A stretch of 64,000 bases of DNA, from assembly GCF_002160765.1 (NCBI RefSeq), contig NZ_NFLF01000017.1, positions 1 through 64,000 on the forward strand. Reading direction: 5' to 3'. Source of the DNA: Lachnoclostridium sp. An138 (GTDB taxonomy: Bacteria > Bacillota > Clostridia > Lachnospirales > Lachnospiraceae). How positions within the stretch are numbered: position 1 is the first letter of the stretch; every line of letters starts with the position of its first letter. Below the pieces are notes generated by a model. The model was not told the DNA's origin and made no database searches. It was given only the letters and a program-made list of their open reading frames with translations. Made by a program: the position numbers and the translations under genes. Below are positions 42,267 to 52,617 of the stretch, piece by piece.

Positions 42267-42956
42267 ATGGAACGGATCTTAGTAGTGGAAGACGACCTGG
42301 CCCTGAACGCCGGTCTTTGTTTTGAACTGGATACAGGCGGCTATTCCTCTGCCGCTGCCTATACCTGCGCTAAAGCCCGCTATCTTGTGCGGGAGGAGCG
42401 CTTTTCCCTGGTCCTTCTGGACGTAAACCTGCCGGACGGGAACGGCTTTGACCTGTGCCGGGAAATCAAGAAGCTCCGCCCGGAGCTTCCGGTCATCTTT
42501 CTGACGGCCAATGATCTGGAGGAAGACGTGCTCTCCGGCTTTGACATGGGCGCTGAGGACTATGTAACCAAGCCCTTCAACATGAAAATCCTGCTGCGGC
42601 GGATAGAAGTGGCGCTGCGGCGAGGAAAGGAGAAGCCCTCTGTTCCGGCAGACCGCTGGAGCGACGGCTTTCTGCTTCTCGATTTTTCTTCTCTCACCGC
42701 AGTCCGCGGCGGAGAAAAGCTGGCCATCACCCCCAACGAATACAAGCTTCTGAAGACGCTGACGGAGAATTCCGGGCGGATTCTCACCCGCCAGCTTCTT
42801 TTGGAGCGTCTCTGGGACAGCGGCGGAAATTTCATCGATGATCATACCCTCACCGTGACCATGAACCGGCTGCGGGCCAAAATCGAAGACGATGACCATC
42901 CCTACATTAAGACAGTCCGGGGCATGGGCTATATCTGGACAGGAGGAACTACATGA
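42267..42956 (+). CDS. OmpR-family response regulator
   Basis: The protein has 229 residues from the ATG at 42267 (AAGGAG). The receiver has ILVVEDD, the phospho-acceptor in LVLLDVNLPDGNGFD, FLTAND and YVTKPF; the winged helix has ITPNEYKLLKTLTENSGRILTRQLLLERLWD and ends TVRGMGYIW. It overlaps the kinase gene (ATGA) and heads a kinase-ABC operon of the Bce type, which senses and exports cell-wall antibiotics. Confidence 0.93.
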   Translation: MERILVVEDDLALNAGLCFELDTGGYSSAAAYTCAKARYLVREERFSLVLLDVNLPDGNGFDLCREIKKLRPELPVIFLTANDLEEDVLSGFDMGAEDYVTKPFNMKILLRRIEVALRRGKEKPSVPADRWSDGFLLLDFSSLTAVRGGEKLAITPNEYKLLKTLTENSGRILTRQLLLERLWDSGGNFIDDHTLTVTMNRLRAKIEDDDHPYIKTVRGMGYIWTGGTT

Positions 42957-43978
42957 GAAAGCATAAAAACATAAAATTTCTGCGTTTTTCCATCCTTCTT
43001 CTCATGCTTCTGCTCATCGCTCTCCTGCTCTGGCTTCTGTGGAAATTCGTCCCCAGAGCCTCCGTCCGCTTTTGTCTGCTTGCGGTCTGCGCCGGAATTC
43101 TTGCAGCCGCAGGGCTGCTGAACTGGTATCAGCGCCTTCAGATCTCCTCCTTTGCGGGCGAGATCTGCGAGACCCTGGACGCGCTTATGTCCGGCCGCCA
43201 GCCGGAGGATTATCACCCTTACGAAGATTCCCTGACCTCCCGGGTCCAGGGTAAGCTTCTGCAATATTACGACATTATGAACGAGGGAAAGCTCCAGAGC
43301 CAGAAGGACAAAGAGACTATTCAGGGACTGGTCAGCGATATCTCCCATCAGGTGAAGACACCTGTGGCAAACCTGCGTCTCTATGCGGGAATTCTGAAAA
43401 ATCCCGCGCTTCCCGCGGAAAAGCGGAACGAATTTCTGGGAACCATGAGCGGTCAGATCGACAAGCTGGATTTTCTTTTGCAGTCCCTGATCAAAATGTC
43501 CCGCCTGGAAACCGGAACCTTTGCCCTTCATATAACGGAAGCGCCCTTAAAGGATACCATTGCCGCCGCCATGAGTACCGTCTGGGCCAGGGCGGAAGAA
43601 AAGGGCATCGCGCTTCTGGCAGACTGCGACAGCGGGATTACCGTGCAGCACGATCCCAAATGGACTGCGGAGGCTCTTGGCAACATTCTGGACAACGCCG
43701 TCAAATATACGCCCGGCGGCGGAAGCGTCGCCATTACCGTGCGCCCCTGGCAGTTCTACACCCGCATTGACATTACGGACACGGGCACAGGGATTCCCGA
43801 GGAACATTACAACGATATCTTCCAGCGCTTTTACCGCGGGCAGGAAGCCGCCGCCCAGGAGGGCGTAGGCCTGGGACTTTATCTGGCAAACGGCATTGTG
43901 ACGCGCCAGAAGGGCTATATCAGCGTAAAATCCAGGGTGGGGAAAGGTACGGTTTTTTCAGTATATTTGCTGAGCTGA
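42953..43978 (+). CDS. Bce-type intramembrane-sensing histidine kinase
   Basis: The protein has 341 residues. Two N-terminal membrane helices (about residues 10-30 and 38-56) are separated by fewer than ten residues, so there is almost no outside sensor. A coiled linker is followed by the H-box (VSDISHQVKTPVANLRLY), the N-box (NILDNAVKYTPGG) and G-boxes (DTGTGIPEEHYNDIF, GVGLGLYLA). Such kinases sense through the partner ABC exporter encoded downstream. Confidence 0.93.
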   Translation: MRKHKNIKFLRFSILLLMLLLIALLLWLLWKFVPRASVRFCLLAVCAGILAAAGLLNWYQRLQISSFAGEICETLDALMSGRQPEDYHPYEDSLTSRVQGKLLQYYDIMNEGKLQSQKDKETIQGLVSDISHQVKTPVANLRLYAGILKNPALPAEKRNEFLGTMSGQIDKLDFLLQSLIKMSRLETGTFALHITEAPLKDTIAAAMSTVWARAEEKGIALLADCDSGITVQHDPKWTAEALGNILDNAVKYTPGGGSVAITVRPWQFYTRIDITDTGTGIPEEHYNDIFQRFYRGQEAAAQEGVGLGLYLANGIVTRQKGYISVKSRVGKGTVFSVYLLS

Positions 43979-44023
43979 CAGACGCATAATACAGACATTA
44001 TAAAACTTACCGGGAGAATTGTT

Positions 44024-44689
44024 ATGGATATCATCACCGCACATCAGCTGAAAAAATATTATGGAAAGGGAGAAAATCAGATAAAGGCCCTGGACGGCAT
44101 CGATCTTGCCATCGAAAAGGGGAAATTCACCGCCATCATCGGCGCTTCCGGCTCCGGGAAAACCACCCTGCTCAATATGCTTGGGGGACTGGACACTCCG
44201 GACGAAGGAGAAGTCATCGTGGACGGCGTAAGCCTGGCCGGACTGAAGGAAAAAGAACTGGCTGTCTTCCGCCGCGGCAAGGTGGGCTTCGTCTACCAGA
44301 ATTTCAATCTGATTCCCACGCTTACGGTAAAGGAAAACATGTTATTTCCCTTAAGCCTGGCGGGAAGCACGCCGGACCCCGTCTTTTTTCAGGAGATTCT
44401 CACGCTTCTGCATCTGGAAGACCGGCAGAACGCTTACCCGAATCAGCTCTCGGGAGGCGGCCAGCAGCGCGTGGCGATTGCCCGTGCCCTGATCGCCAAG
44501 CCATCCGTCATTCTGGCGGACGAGCCCACCGGAAACCTGGACAGTAAAAGCAGCCAGAACGTGCTGGGTCTTCTGAAGCTTTCTGTGGAAACCTGGAAAC
44601 AGACTCTCGTCATGATCACCCACAACCTGGAGATCGCCCAGATGGCCGACCGGGTCATCCGGATCGAAGACGGCAGAATCCGTGCGTAA
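44024..44689 (+). CDS. ABC exporter ATPase (FtsE/LolD type) with altered signature motif
   Basis: The protein has 221 residues with Walker A GASGSGKTT, a Q-loop NFNLIP, Walker [12 protein letters not shown] and an H-loop MITHN. The signature reads LSGGGQQRVAIARAL: the Gln of LSGGQ is Gly. Its close paralogue in this window has [15 protein letters not shown]. The partner permease gene follows 12 bp later. It is probably part of an antimicrobial-peptide sensing and detox system. Confidence 0.93.
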   Translation: MDIITAHQLKKYYGKGENQIKALDGIDLAIEKGKFTAIIGASGSGKTTLLNMLGGLDTPDEGEVIVDGVSLAGLKEKELAVFRRGKVGFVYQNFNLIPTLTVKENMLFPLSLAGSTPDPVFFQEILTLLHLEDRQNAYPNQLSGGGQQRVAIARALIAKPSVILADEPTGNLDSKSSQNVLGLLKLSVETWKQTLVMITHNLEIAQMADRVIRIEDGRIRA

Positions 44690-44701
44690 GGAGGTCTTTC
44701 C

Positions 44702-47251
44702 ATGCTTGTAAACAACAATCTGAACATCTGCGGGAGACTGGTCCGCCGGGACTTCCGTTTCCACCGCGTGAAAAATCTGATCCTGATCCTGGCCTGCGCC
44801 CTGGTCACCGGACTTTATTCCTTTGTCTTTCTGCTGGCCGGCTCCATAGAAGGAGCCTATCTTCTGAACTACCAGTATACCTACGGCTCCACCAGCCATA
44901 TCCTCTATACAGGGCTGACGGAGCACCAGGCAGACATTCTTTCCCGGGACGCCGCCATAAGGTCCTCTGTCCGCCTGAGCTCCGTGGGACAGCTTACGGA
45001 TGCCGTCATCGGACAGCGGCAGGTACAGCTGGCGGTCACTGACCGGGATTACGCGGAAACCGTTCTGTCCATTCCCACCTCCGGCCGCCTGCCGGAACAG
45101 AAAGGAGAAATCGCTCTGGACGAATTTACGATGGATTCTCTGGGGATTCTCCGTGAAGAAGGCGCTCCGGTGGAGCTTTCCTGGACAGATCCGGAAGGGA
45201 GCTCCCACACCAGCTTCTTCACTCTCTGCGGCTGGTGGGCCAGCCCCACAAATTTCTCAGAGGCCTGCGCCTGGATTACGGAGGAAACCGCCCGGGACCT
45301 CTACCCGGAGTATGACGCAGAGACTGCCCGGAATACCACTCTTGGCGTCACCCTTTACCAGCCCCGGAATCTGGAAGCGCAGGCGGAACAGCTTCTGGCC
45401 AGTCAGGGAATCGCAGGCGCCGGCTGCACAACCAATCTGGCTTTCAACAGCGCCCGGATGGAACAGGCCCAGAGCAATGCCATGCCCTACTACTATCCGG
45501 CGATCCTTGTGCTGATCTGCGGCTTTCTGATGATCTACGGCATTGTCCATATCGCTTCCGGCCAGGACGGCCTGTTTTTTGCCGAGGTCAAAGCCCTCGG
45601 CATGACGCCCCGGCAGATCCGCGTCTTTCTGGCGGAGAAGGCCTGTGCTGTCTCCCTGCTGGGAGTCCTCCCCGGTTTTCTCATTGGTTTTCTGCTTCAT
45701 CTGGCAGTCACAAGCCGGATCGTCTCCGGCATGGAAGAGAATCCGGCCCTTTACTTTCTCTCCTGGGGACCCTTTTTCGCAGGAGCAGTTCTTTCCCTTG
45801 GCACGACACTGCTCTCTTATCTTCTGCCGGCCAGACGCCTGTCCCGCATGACGCCCGCCGGGCTTCTGCGGTCTCTGGACGAAATGCCTGTTCCCGGCAG
45901 AAAAAGCGCTTCCGGCAGCGGAAGAATCCGCCTTCCCGGCCTTGCCTTCCGCGCCCTTCTGCGGGACCGCTTTAAGATGCTGCTCTCTGCGGTGACGCTG
46001 CTCCTGGCCCTTTTCCTTCTGACCTCCGTATGGATACAGTATATCAGCCTGAAAGTAGACCTCTACCTGGAGGCCATGTCCCCCTGGGACTACACCATTG
46101 CCGACGGATCGGCCTATCTTTCCGTACAGCAGTACAACCAGAACAACCATTCCATCACCGATGAAACCATTGAGGAGCTCCGCTCCCGTCCGGAAGTCCT
46201 CCACGTGAGCGCGCTGAAAACCCGGGAGCTTTCCCTGACCGCGTCTGAAGAACTGCGGCAGCGCCTTATCAGCTATTACAACGCCTCCGAGGAAGAGGGC
46301 GGCCCCGCCCGCCGGGAAATGATGGAGGGACAGCCCCTTTGGATCGAGGGACTGGAGCGCCTGGAAGAAACCGGAGAATATATGGGCGTCGCAGTTTCTC
46401 TCGAGGGAGAATACTTGGACTACATTCTGGAAAATGTATCCTTTACCAGCGGCTCCTTTGACGCAGATGCCTTCGCGTCCGGAAATGTGGTGCTCACAGC
46501 CGGAGCAAATGCCGCCGGCCTCTCGTCGGAAGCCGCCGGGGAAACTGTCACGCTGGCCGGAGAGACCTTTGAAGTCCTGGGCTCCATCGCCGACAGCGGA
46601 ATGATCTTAAGCGGCTCCAACAGTCCTGAGGCTTCCTTCTGTATCTATTATTATATGGCCCCCGCCGCCTTTGACCGGCTGTTTCCGGACCAGGGTGTAC
46701 GTCAGGCCGCTGTCAGCATCGATCATGGCCGCCAGGAGGCGTTTGAGGCTTATCTTGACGCCTATGAACAGGGACTGAACCGTGGCGTAGGAATCACCCG
46801 CCGCAGCGAATATCAGGAAAATTTCGCCGCCGGCCGGCTGAATACGGTCCTTCCCACTCTGATTGTAAGCGTGGCTCTGCTGGGCATCGCTCTGCTGAAC
46901 TTTACCAATATGCTGATTATCAAAGCCGTAAATCGGCGGCGTGAATTTGCCGTCTATGAAAGCCTGGGAATGACACATTCCCAGCTTCAGACGCTTCTTC
47001 TTCTGGAAGGTGTCTTCCACGCGACGCTGATGTTTCTTGCCACCGGACCGCTGACCTTCCTCTTCGCGCGGTTTGTCATGCCGTCCGTCATAGAAAGGAT
47101 TGGCTCCTGGTGCATGGTCTACACCTTTTCCGTAACGCCCCTCGCGCTTACTTTGGCAGGCGTGCTGGTCCTGTCCGCCGCAGTCCCCCTTGGCTGCCTG
47201 CATTTCATCTCCAGGGGAAGCATTACGGAGCGGCTGAGAACTGCAGAATAA
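44702..47251 (+). CDS. FtsX-like ABC permease (Bce type)
   Basis: The 849-residue protein has an N-terminal membrane segment, a first outside domain, a three-helix FtsX block (ILVLICGFLMIYGIVHI onward), a second single helix (LLSAVTLLLALFLLTSVWIQY), a large outside domain, and a C-terminal three-helix block with the FtsX motif VNRRREFAVYESLGMTHSQLQTLL. The duplicated FtsX halves are normal for this group. It works with the ATPase encoded just upstream. GGAGG lies before the ATG. Confidence 0.9.
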   Translation: MLVNNNLNICGRLVRRDFRFHRVKNLILILACALVTGLYSFVFLLAGSIEGAYLLNYQYTYGSTSHILYTGLTEHQADILSRDAAIRSSVRLSSVGQLTDAVIGQRQVQLAVTDRDYAETVLSIPTSGRLPEQKGEIALDEFTMDSLGILREEGAPVELSWTDPEGSSHTSFFTLCGWWASPTNFSEACAWITEETARDLYPEYDAETARNTTLGVTLYQPRNLEAQAEQLLASQGIAGAGCTTNLAFNSARMEQAQSNAMPYYYPAILVLICGFLMIYGIVHIASGQDGLFFAEVKALGMTPRQIRVFLAEKACAVSLLGVLPGFLIGFLLHLAVTSRIVSGMEENPALYFLSWGPFFAGAVLSLGTTLLSYLLPARRLSRMTPAGLLRSLDEMPVPGRKSASGSGRIRLPGLAFRALLRDRFKMLLSAVTLLLALFLLTSVWIQYISLKVDLYLEAMSPWDYTIADGSAYLSVQQYNQNNHSITDETIEELRSRPEVLHVSALKTRELSLTASEELRQRLISYYNASEEEGGPARREMMEGQPLWIEGLERLEETGEYMGVAVSLEGEYLDYILENVSFTSGSFDADAFASGNVVLTAGANAAGLSSEAAGETVTLAGETFEVLGSIADSGMILSGSNSPEASFCIYYYMAPAAFDRLFPDQGVRQAAVSIDHGRQEAFEAYLDAYEQGLNRGVGITRRSEYQENFAAGRLNTVLPTLIVSVALLGIALLNFTNMLIIKAVNRRREFAVYESLGMTHSQLQTLLLLEGVFHATLMFLATGPLTFLFARFVMPSVIERIGSWCMVYTFSVTPLALTLAGVLVLSAAVPLGCLHFISRGSITERLRTAE

Positions 47252-47298
47252 AGAATCAGAAGGAATATGCCCTGAAAAGGAGGCAGTGAGAAGAAGCT

Positions 47299-48033
47299 AT
47301 GTTTTCTTATGACGAAATTCAAAAATACAACGAAACAGATATGCTTATCTACCGGTATATCATTTCAAATGCTGAAAAAGTTCCCTATATGACCATACGT
47401 GAGCTTGCAGGCGAAATACATACTTCTCCCGGAGCAATTCTGCGGTTCTGTTCCAAAAACAGCTTCCAGGGATACGCCGAACTGAAGGAAGCCCTGAGGC
47501 GGCAGAACCAGACTCTGCAGAGAAGTCTGCCCTCATCCGATCTGCAGGAGCTTTCCGCCTTTTTTGAGCGTACCAATTGCAGTGCCTTTGAGGAAAAGCT
47601 GGCACCGGCTGTCAGCATCATCCGGCAGGCGGAACCAGTGCTTTTTGCGGGCAAAGGCTCTTCCGGCACCCTGGCGAGATACGGAGCAAGATATTTTTCC
47701 AATCTGGGGAAATTTTCCGTAGGTCTGGAAGATACCTGTTATCCCGTTGAGACATACTGCTGTCAGAACGCGGCTGCCATCATTCTTTCAGAAAGCGGAG
47801 AGACAGGGGAGGTCATAGAACTGGCGCGGCATCTCCAGCAAAAGGGATCTTCTGTGTTAAGCATCACCAACTCTTCTCTGTCCACACTGGCCAGAATGTC
47901 GGACTGGAATTTTTCCTATCACTTTGCACACCAGCGCATCAACGGAAACTATAACGCTACCACTCAGGTGCCGGTATTATTTGTGCTGGAGGCCCTGGGC
48001 CGGAGGACCTGTCTGCAGGACCCACGCAGCTGA
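47299..48033 (+). CDS. RpiR-family regulator (HTH + SIS)
   Basis: The 244-residue protein has an N-terminal HTH_6 domain (MTIRELAGEIHTSPGAILRFCSKNSFQGYAELKEALR) and a C-terminal sugar-isomerase SIS domain (VLFAGKGSSGTLARYGARYF, AAIILSESGETGEVIELARHLQQKG). These bind a sugar phosphate. No sugar operon is adjacent except the O-acetyltransferase encoded downstream. A terminator follows it. Confidence 0.88.
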   Translation: MFSYDEIQKYNETDMLIYRYIISNAEKVPYMTIRELAGEIHTSPGAILRFCSKNSFQGYAELKEALRRQNQTLQRSLPSSDLQELSAFFERTNCSAFEEKLAPAVSIIRQAEPVLFAGKGSSGTLARYGARYFSNLGKFSVGLEDTCYPVETYCCQNAAAIILSESGETGEVIELARHLQQKGSSVLSITNSSLSTLARMSDWNFSYHFAHQRINGNYNATTQVPVLFVLEALGRRTCLQDPRS

Positions 48034-48067
48034 TACAGAGCGGAATGCCGCGGATAAATCGAAACAG

Positions 48068-48096
48068 CCTGTTGCTTGCACTGCAACAGGTTTTTT
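48068..48096 (+). terminator. Terminator of the RpiR gene
   Basis: CCTGTTGC and GCAACAGG with a 7-nt loop, followed by TTTTTT: a classic intrinsic terminator. Confidence 0.85.
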
Positions 48097-48133
48097 CTTA
48101 TACTGAAACAAACTCATTTCAGGAGGTGTAAGC

Positions 48134-48736
48134 TTGACAGAACTGGAAAAATGCATGGCCGGGGAATACTACGACTGCCACAACGAGGTTTTTTTGTCCT
48201 TAAAGGCGGAAGCCAGGAAACTGCTGAAAGAATACAATGCCCTGCAGTATGAGCAGAAGGAAGAAAAGAGAAAAATTCTTGACCGTCTGTTCTATGAGGC
48301 CGGTACAAACGTTTCGGTAGCCCAGCCTTTTCTCTGCGATTACGGATACAATATCCATATCGGAAACAATGTGTCCATTAACATGAACTGCACCTTTGTG
48401 GACTGCAATAAAATCGAAATCGGAAACAATGTTCTGATCGCTTCCAATGTACAGCTTTACACGGCGGCGCATCCTGTAGAACTGTCGGAAAGGCTGACTC
48501 CGGACTGGAACCCCGAGTCAGAGGAATATTTCTGCCGCACCTACGCCCTGCCCATTCGAATCGGAAACGGCTGCTGGCTGGGCGGCGGCGTCATCGTGCT
48601 TCCCGGCGTAACCATCGGGGACGGCTCTGTCATCGGCGCAGGAAGCGTCGTGACAAGGGATATCCCCGCAAACTCTCTGGCTGTGGGAAATCCCTGCCGG
48701 ATCATCCGAAGCATCAATCTGCCTGCGGGAAGCTGA
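48134..48736 (+). CDS. Maltose/galactoside O-acetyltransferase family
   Basis: The protein has 200 residues from a TTG start preceded by AGGAGGTG at 8 nt. The N-terminal Mac domain (KCMAGEYYDCHNEVFLSLKAEARKLL) is followed by left-handed beta-helix hexapeptides (GYNIHIGNNVSINMNCTFVDC, IGNGCWLGGGVIVLPGVTIGDGSVIGAGSVVTRDIP) and the catalytic His in YTAAHPVE. It transfers acetyl from acetyl-CoA to a sugar in the cytosol. Confidence 0.92.
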   Translation: MTELEKCMAGEYYDCHNEVFLSLKAEARKLLKEYNALQYEQKEEKRKILDRLFYEAGTNVSVAQPFLCDYGYNIHIGNNVSINMNCTFVDCNKIEIGNNVLIASNVQLYTAAHPVELSERLTPDWNPESEEYFCRTYALPIRIGNGCWLGGGVIVLPGVTIGDGSVIGAGSVVTRDIPANSLAVGNPCRIIRSINLPAGS

Positions 48737-48795
48737 AAATCCCACAGGCATCCCAAACACACTCTGACCGGTCTGCGTGCCGGAAAGTCCAGGCG

Positions 48796-50625
48796 CTACA
48801 GCTCTCCGATTGTCTCCGTCACAGAAAGCTTCCGTATCCGCCCTGCCGGAGCCCAGACTGCCAGAACCGCCGCAAGAATCACAGCCAGCAGTATCACCAG
48901 AAGAGAGTTCACCGGCAGCTCCCAGACAGCGTAGGCAAAATGGGCGGCGATGAGAACGTCAAAAAGCCATTTGCTGATGAAAAGTCCTGCCGCGCACCCG
49001 GCGGCACAGCCGGACAGCGCATAGGTAAAGGCTTCCGCAGCTATCATTTTCGTGATCTGCCGCCCGTCCATTCCGACCGCCCGCATGGCGCCGTACTGTT
49101 TTGTCCTGGCGGACACGCTCATGGAAATGCCGTTTACAATATTCAACACAGTAACCAGCGTAATAACAAACAGAAAACCATACACGCAGGCTGCAAACGC
49201 CCGATAGGTGCCGGAGGTATTCTGATCACGCCTGTCAGAAAAAACGCAGTCCTCTCCGGCTGCGGCTCGGATCGCCTCCACATCCTCCTCCGTCACATTT
49301 CCTGTGGTCTGTACTGAGATCAAAGAATACCCGGTGATTCCAGTAAGCCGGATAAAGGTCTCTCCGGACATAATCAGAGTAACCTCCCCATGGGTCAGTC
49401 CGTCGCTGCTGAAAGGATCGTACTTCAAAAGTCCCGCTATTTCAAGCTCTTCCGCTCCAATCTTCACCTTGTCCCCGATCCGAAGAAGACTGTCCGCATC
49501 TGAAGTCGCAAGCACATAACCGCTGTCCCCATAGACCTTCGAGATGTCGCTGCCCTTTTTCAGCATATTGTCCTTTTTCAGGCAGTCCAGACCAAAATCA
49601 TCATAGGAAATCAGATCTGCGGCGCCGGAGCTTTCTGCCGCACCAAAGCCTTCTGCCGCTCCGCTTATTTCCACCGGAACCTGAAAGCTGGTTCTGCGCC
49701 CGTACACCCGCTTCACGCCCTCCATGCCGCTGAGCGTATCCAGGAGCCCGCTGTCTACCGTGTCCGCGCCTCCGCTGCCCGATATATCAATGTCAGAAGC
49801 GTCGGAATACTGGGGCATCAGGTATCCTACAAAATCCACCAGAACCGAAAAGCTTAAGAACATCATAATGCTCAGGGCGAAGGAGCCGGTCATCAGGATC
49901 AGATTTTTCTTCGCGGACACTGCATGATGAATCCCCAGAGCCGTCTCCACCCGGAACAGGCAAAGCTTTGCGCCATGGCGCAGGGCGCCGGTTCCTTTTT
50001 CGTTTCCGGAAACTGCTTCCACCGGGGACACCCGCGCCGCCCGCTTCGCAGGCGCCCGCGCGGCAAGCAGCACAGCGGCGATTCCCGTTACGGAGCCGAT
50101 TACAATTCCTGTAATACTGATTCCGAATACCGGAATTTCTGAAAACTGTCCCCCTACGAGAAAACGCAGAACTGCGCAGAGAAGCCAGGCTGCCATAATT
50201 CCGAGCGCCACGCCCGCAGGCACAGCTGTCTTACACCAGTTCAGGGCCTCCAGCCTGACAAATCGGATAATCTGCTGTCTGCTCATGCCGATACAGCGCA
50301 TCATGCCGAAAAATTTTGTTCTCTGTGCTACCGTGCTGTTGATGCTGCCTGAGATCATCAGAACGCCAGCAATCAGAATCAAAAGCGTCAGTACCGCGGC
50401 AATGGGGTAGAGGGTCTGGGCCATGGTGCTGCCGGCCAGATTTTCGAGCTCCTGGCTTCCGTGCTTCTCCAGAAGCCTGTCCGCTTCAATCCGTACGCCC
50501 AGCTCCGCCATGCTGAACACCGCCGTCACCAGAAAGACGGCAAATACAATACAGAGAATCGTCATGCGGTTCTGCCGCCTGTGGACCTTTGCGGAAATAG
50601 GAATCAGACCAAGATAGCTTTTCAT
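48796..50625 (-). CDS. FtsX-like ABC permease
   Basis: The protein has 609 residues. An N-terminal membrane helix, a first FtsX block ([24 protein letters not shown]), an outside domain and a second block ([22 protein letters not shown]) make the usual duplicated layout of shorter FtsX exporters. Its start overlaps the upstream ATPase gene by 4 bp. It is the last gene of a four-gene regulator-kinase-ATPase-permease operon. Confidence 0.88.
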   Translation of the reverse strand: MKSYLGLIPISAKVHRRQNRMTILCIVFAVFLVTAVFSMAELGVRIEADRLLEKHGSQELENLAGSTMAQTLYPIAAVLTLLILIAGVLMISGSINSTVAQRTKFFGMMRCIGMSRQQIIRFVRLEALNWCKTAVPAGVALGIMAAWLLCAVLRFLVGGQFSEIPVFGISITGIVIGSVTGIAAVLLAARAPAKRAARVSPVEAVSGNEKGTGALRHGAKLCLFRVETALGIHHAVSAKKNLILMTGSFALSIMMFLSFSVLVDFVGYLMPQYSDASDIDISGSGGADTVDSGLLDTLSGMEGVKRVYGRRTSFQVPVEISGAAEGFGAAESSGAADLISYDDFGLDCLKKDNMLKKGSDISKVYGDSGYVLATSDADSLLRIGDKVKIGAEELEIAGLLKYDPFSSDGLTHGEVTLIMSGETFIRLTGITGYSLISVQTTGNVTEEDVEAIRAAAGEDCVFSDRRDQNTSGTYRAFAACVYGFLFVITLVTVLNIVNGISMSVSARTKQYGAMRAVGMDGRQITKMIAAEAFTYALSGCAAGCAAGLFISKWLFDVLIAAHFAYAVWELPVNSLLVILLAVILAAVLAVWAPAGRIRKLSVTETIGEL

Positions 50626-51365
50626 TCGAAGCCACCTTCTTTCCCATATCCAGTCTGTCTGTCATTTGCGGACAGTCTCCGGACATCCCCTGCCCGTCCG
50701 AAATCTGTTACCACCCCGTCCGACACCTGCAGAATCCTGTCCGCCGTCTGGGCAATGCGCCGGTTGTGGGTAATCATGATAATCGTCTGCTCATATTTTC
50801 TTGAAGTCTCCTTCAGGAGAGCCATGACCTCGCTGCTGTTCTGCGTATCCAGGTTTCCCGTGGGCTCGTCCGCAAGAATCAGCGAAGGACGCGTCATAAG
50901 CGCGCGCCCGATGGCCGCGCGCTGCTGCTGGCCGCCGGAGAGCTGGCCCGGCAGATGATGGCGGCGTTCCTTCAGATTCAGCACGGAAAGAAGCTCCTCC
51001 AGATACCTTTTGTCGGGCTTCTGATAATCCAGCAGCACCGGGAAAATCATGTTCTGCTCCACCGTAAGCTCCGGAATCAGATTAAAGCTCTGGAAGATAA
51101 ACCCGATATTTCTGCGGCGGAAAATAGTCAGCCGCTTTTCCTTCATGGCAAAAATATCCTTTCCGTCTATGAACACTTTCCCGGATGTGGGCGTATCCAG
51201 CGCCCCGATCATATTCAGAAGCGTCGTTTTTCCGGAGCCGGATTCTCCGACGATCGCCACAAATTCTCCCTTGGGAACCGTAAAACTGGCTTTCTTCAGG
51301 GCCTGCACGGCAGCCTCTCCGCTGCCATAGGTCTTGGAAACTGCTTTTACTTTCAATAAATCCAT
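50622..51365 (-). CDS. ABC exporter ATPase
   Basis: The protein has 247 residues from the ATG at 51365 (AGGAGG at 9 nt). Walker A is GESGSGKTT, the signature [15 protein letters not shown] and Walker [12 protein letters not shown]. It has a longer C-terminal tail (about 25 residues) than the other two ATPases here. It is coupled to the permease gene. Confidence 0.92.
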   Translation of the reverse strand: MDLLKVKAVSKTYGSGEAAVQALKKASFTVPKGEFVAIVGESGSGKTTLLNMIGALDTPTSGKVFIDGKDIFAMKEKRLTIFRRRNIGFIFQSFNLIPELTVEQNMIFPVLLDYQKPDKRYLEELLSVLNLKERRHHLPGQLSGGQQQRAAIGRALMTRPSLILADEPTGNLDTQNSSEVMALLKETSRKYEQTIIMITHNRRIAQTADRILQVSDGVVTDFGRAGDVRRLSANDRQTGYGKEGGFE

Positions 51366-51538
51366 TGCTGTCATCCTCCTTTTGCGTCTTCCATCACCAG
51401 CGCCGGCGTACCAGGGGCAATGCGCCCCGGCAAACCAATGCTGTACAGAAAGCGTAGCATTCCCACCCTACCGCCATATGACATTTATCCTGCAATTTTG
51501 TAGGAATTGCTCTGAACAGCCAGGACATTTCCGGTCAA

Positions 51539-52609
51539 TTAAGGGGATTCCGACAGGAAATTCATGGTAAATACCGCTCCTTTTCCAGGCTCGCTGTCCG
51601 CCTCAATGGTACCCCCGTGCATCTCCACAACTGCTTTCGCAAGCGGAAGGCCCAGGCCAATCCCTTTCGTATCCTTTGAAAAACGGCTTCGGTAAAACCG
51701 TTTGAAAATATGGTGCAGATCCTCCGGATGGATTCCTCTTCCGTCGTCCTTCACCGTTATCTGGACCACCGACGCAAACTGCCTCCATTCCACCCGGATC
51801 GCGCCGCCCTTCTCCGTGTGGTCAAAAGCATTTTTCACAAGGTTCCCGGCCGCCTCCAGAAACCAGCTCCGGTCACAGTTCAGCGTGACGCCGTCTTCCC
51901 CGGAGAATGTCAGCGTCTTATCCTCCAGCTCTGCCCGGCAGGCAAACTGCTTTTCCAGGGCCCACATCATTTCCGGTACGGATTCCTCTGCCTTTTCCAT
52001 CACAATCGTTCCCGCGTCCAGCTTCGCGATCTTCAGCAGGTTCTGCACCAGCGTCTCGATCCGGTCAAGCTCCTGCTCCGAAAGATCGGTAAACTCCCGT
52101 ATCTCCGGCAGATTTTCCGCCTCTCCCTGCAGAATCCCGTTGTAAATATTCAGCGCCGCAAGAGGCGTCTTCAATTGATGAGAGATGTCCGCTATGGTAT
52201 CCTTCATAAATTCTCTGGATTTCGCCTCGTTTTCCGCATGGGCGTTCAAAATCGCCGCAAGGGAATTGATTTCGTGAAACAGCCGGTACAGCTCTCCCTC
52301 TTTCTCACAGTCGATCCGCGCGTCCGGATCTCCCTGCAGATATGCCCGAATCTGCGCCACAGCCTCCTCAAGAATCCGGTTCTCCTCCCGGAAATGCAGG
52401 AACGCTGTCATCAGAATCAAAAGCCCCAGGCCAAGACAGCAGGCTCCGGCCCACAGCGCCGCTCCTTCTCCCGGGCCTGCCGCCTCTTGGGCTCCCGGCA
52501 CTCCTGCTGCCAGACCGGCCAAAACCGCTGAGAGAAGCGTAAAAATCAGCGTAAGCAGTCCTGCTCTGACAAAAAACTGTTTGATCCTTTTATCCGCCAG
52601 TATCTTCAT
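51539..52609 (-). CDS. Histidine kinase
   Basis: The protein has 356 residues from the ATG at 52609 (GAGGTG). Two membrane helices (about residues 8-32 and 48-70) are separated by only about 15 residues, again a small outside loop. A HAMP-like linker is followed by the H-box DISHQLKTPLAALNIY, the N-box NLVKNAFDHTEKGG and G-boxes DDGRGIHPEDLHHIF and GIGLGLPLA. It pairs with the response regulator encoded just upstream. Confidence 0.93.
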   Translation of the reverse strand: MKILADKRIKQFFVRAGLLTLIFTLLSAVLAGLAAGVPGAQEAAGPGEGAALWAGACCLGLGLLILMTAFLHFREENRILEEAVAQIRAYLQGDPDARIDCEKEGELYRLFHEINSLAAILNAHAENEAKSREFMKDTIADISHQLKTPLAALNIYNGILQGEAENLPEIREFTDLSEQELDRIETLVQNLLKIAKLDAGTIVMEKAEESVPEMMWALEKQFACRAELEDKTLTFSGEDGVTLNCDRSWFLEAAGNLVKNAFDHTEKGGAIRVEWRQFASVVQITVKDDGRGIHPEDLHHIFKRFYRSRFSKDTKGIGLGLPLAKAVVEMHGGTIEADSEPGKGAVFTMNFLSESP

Positions 52610-52617
52610 CCCGCACC

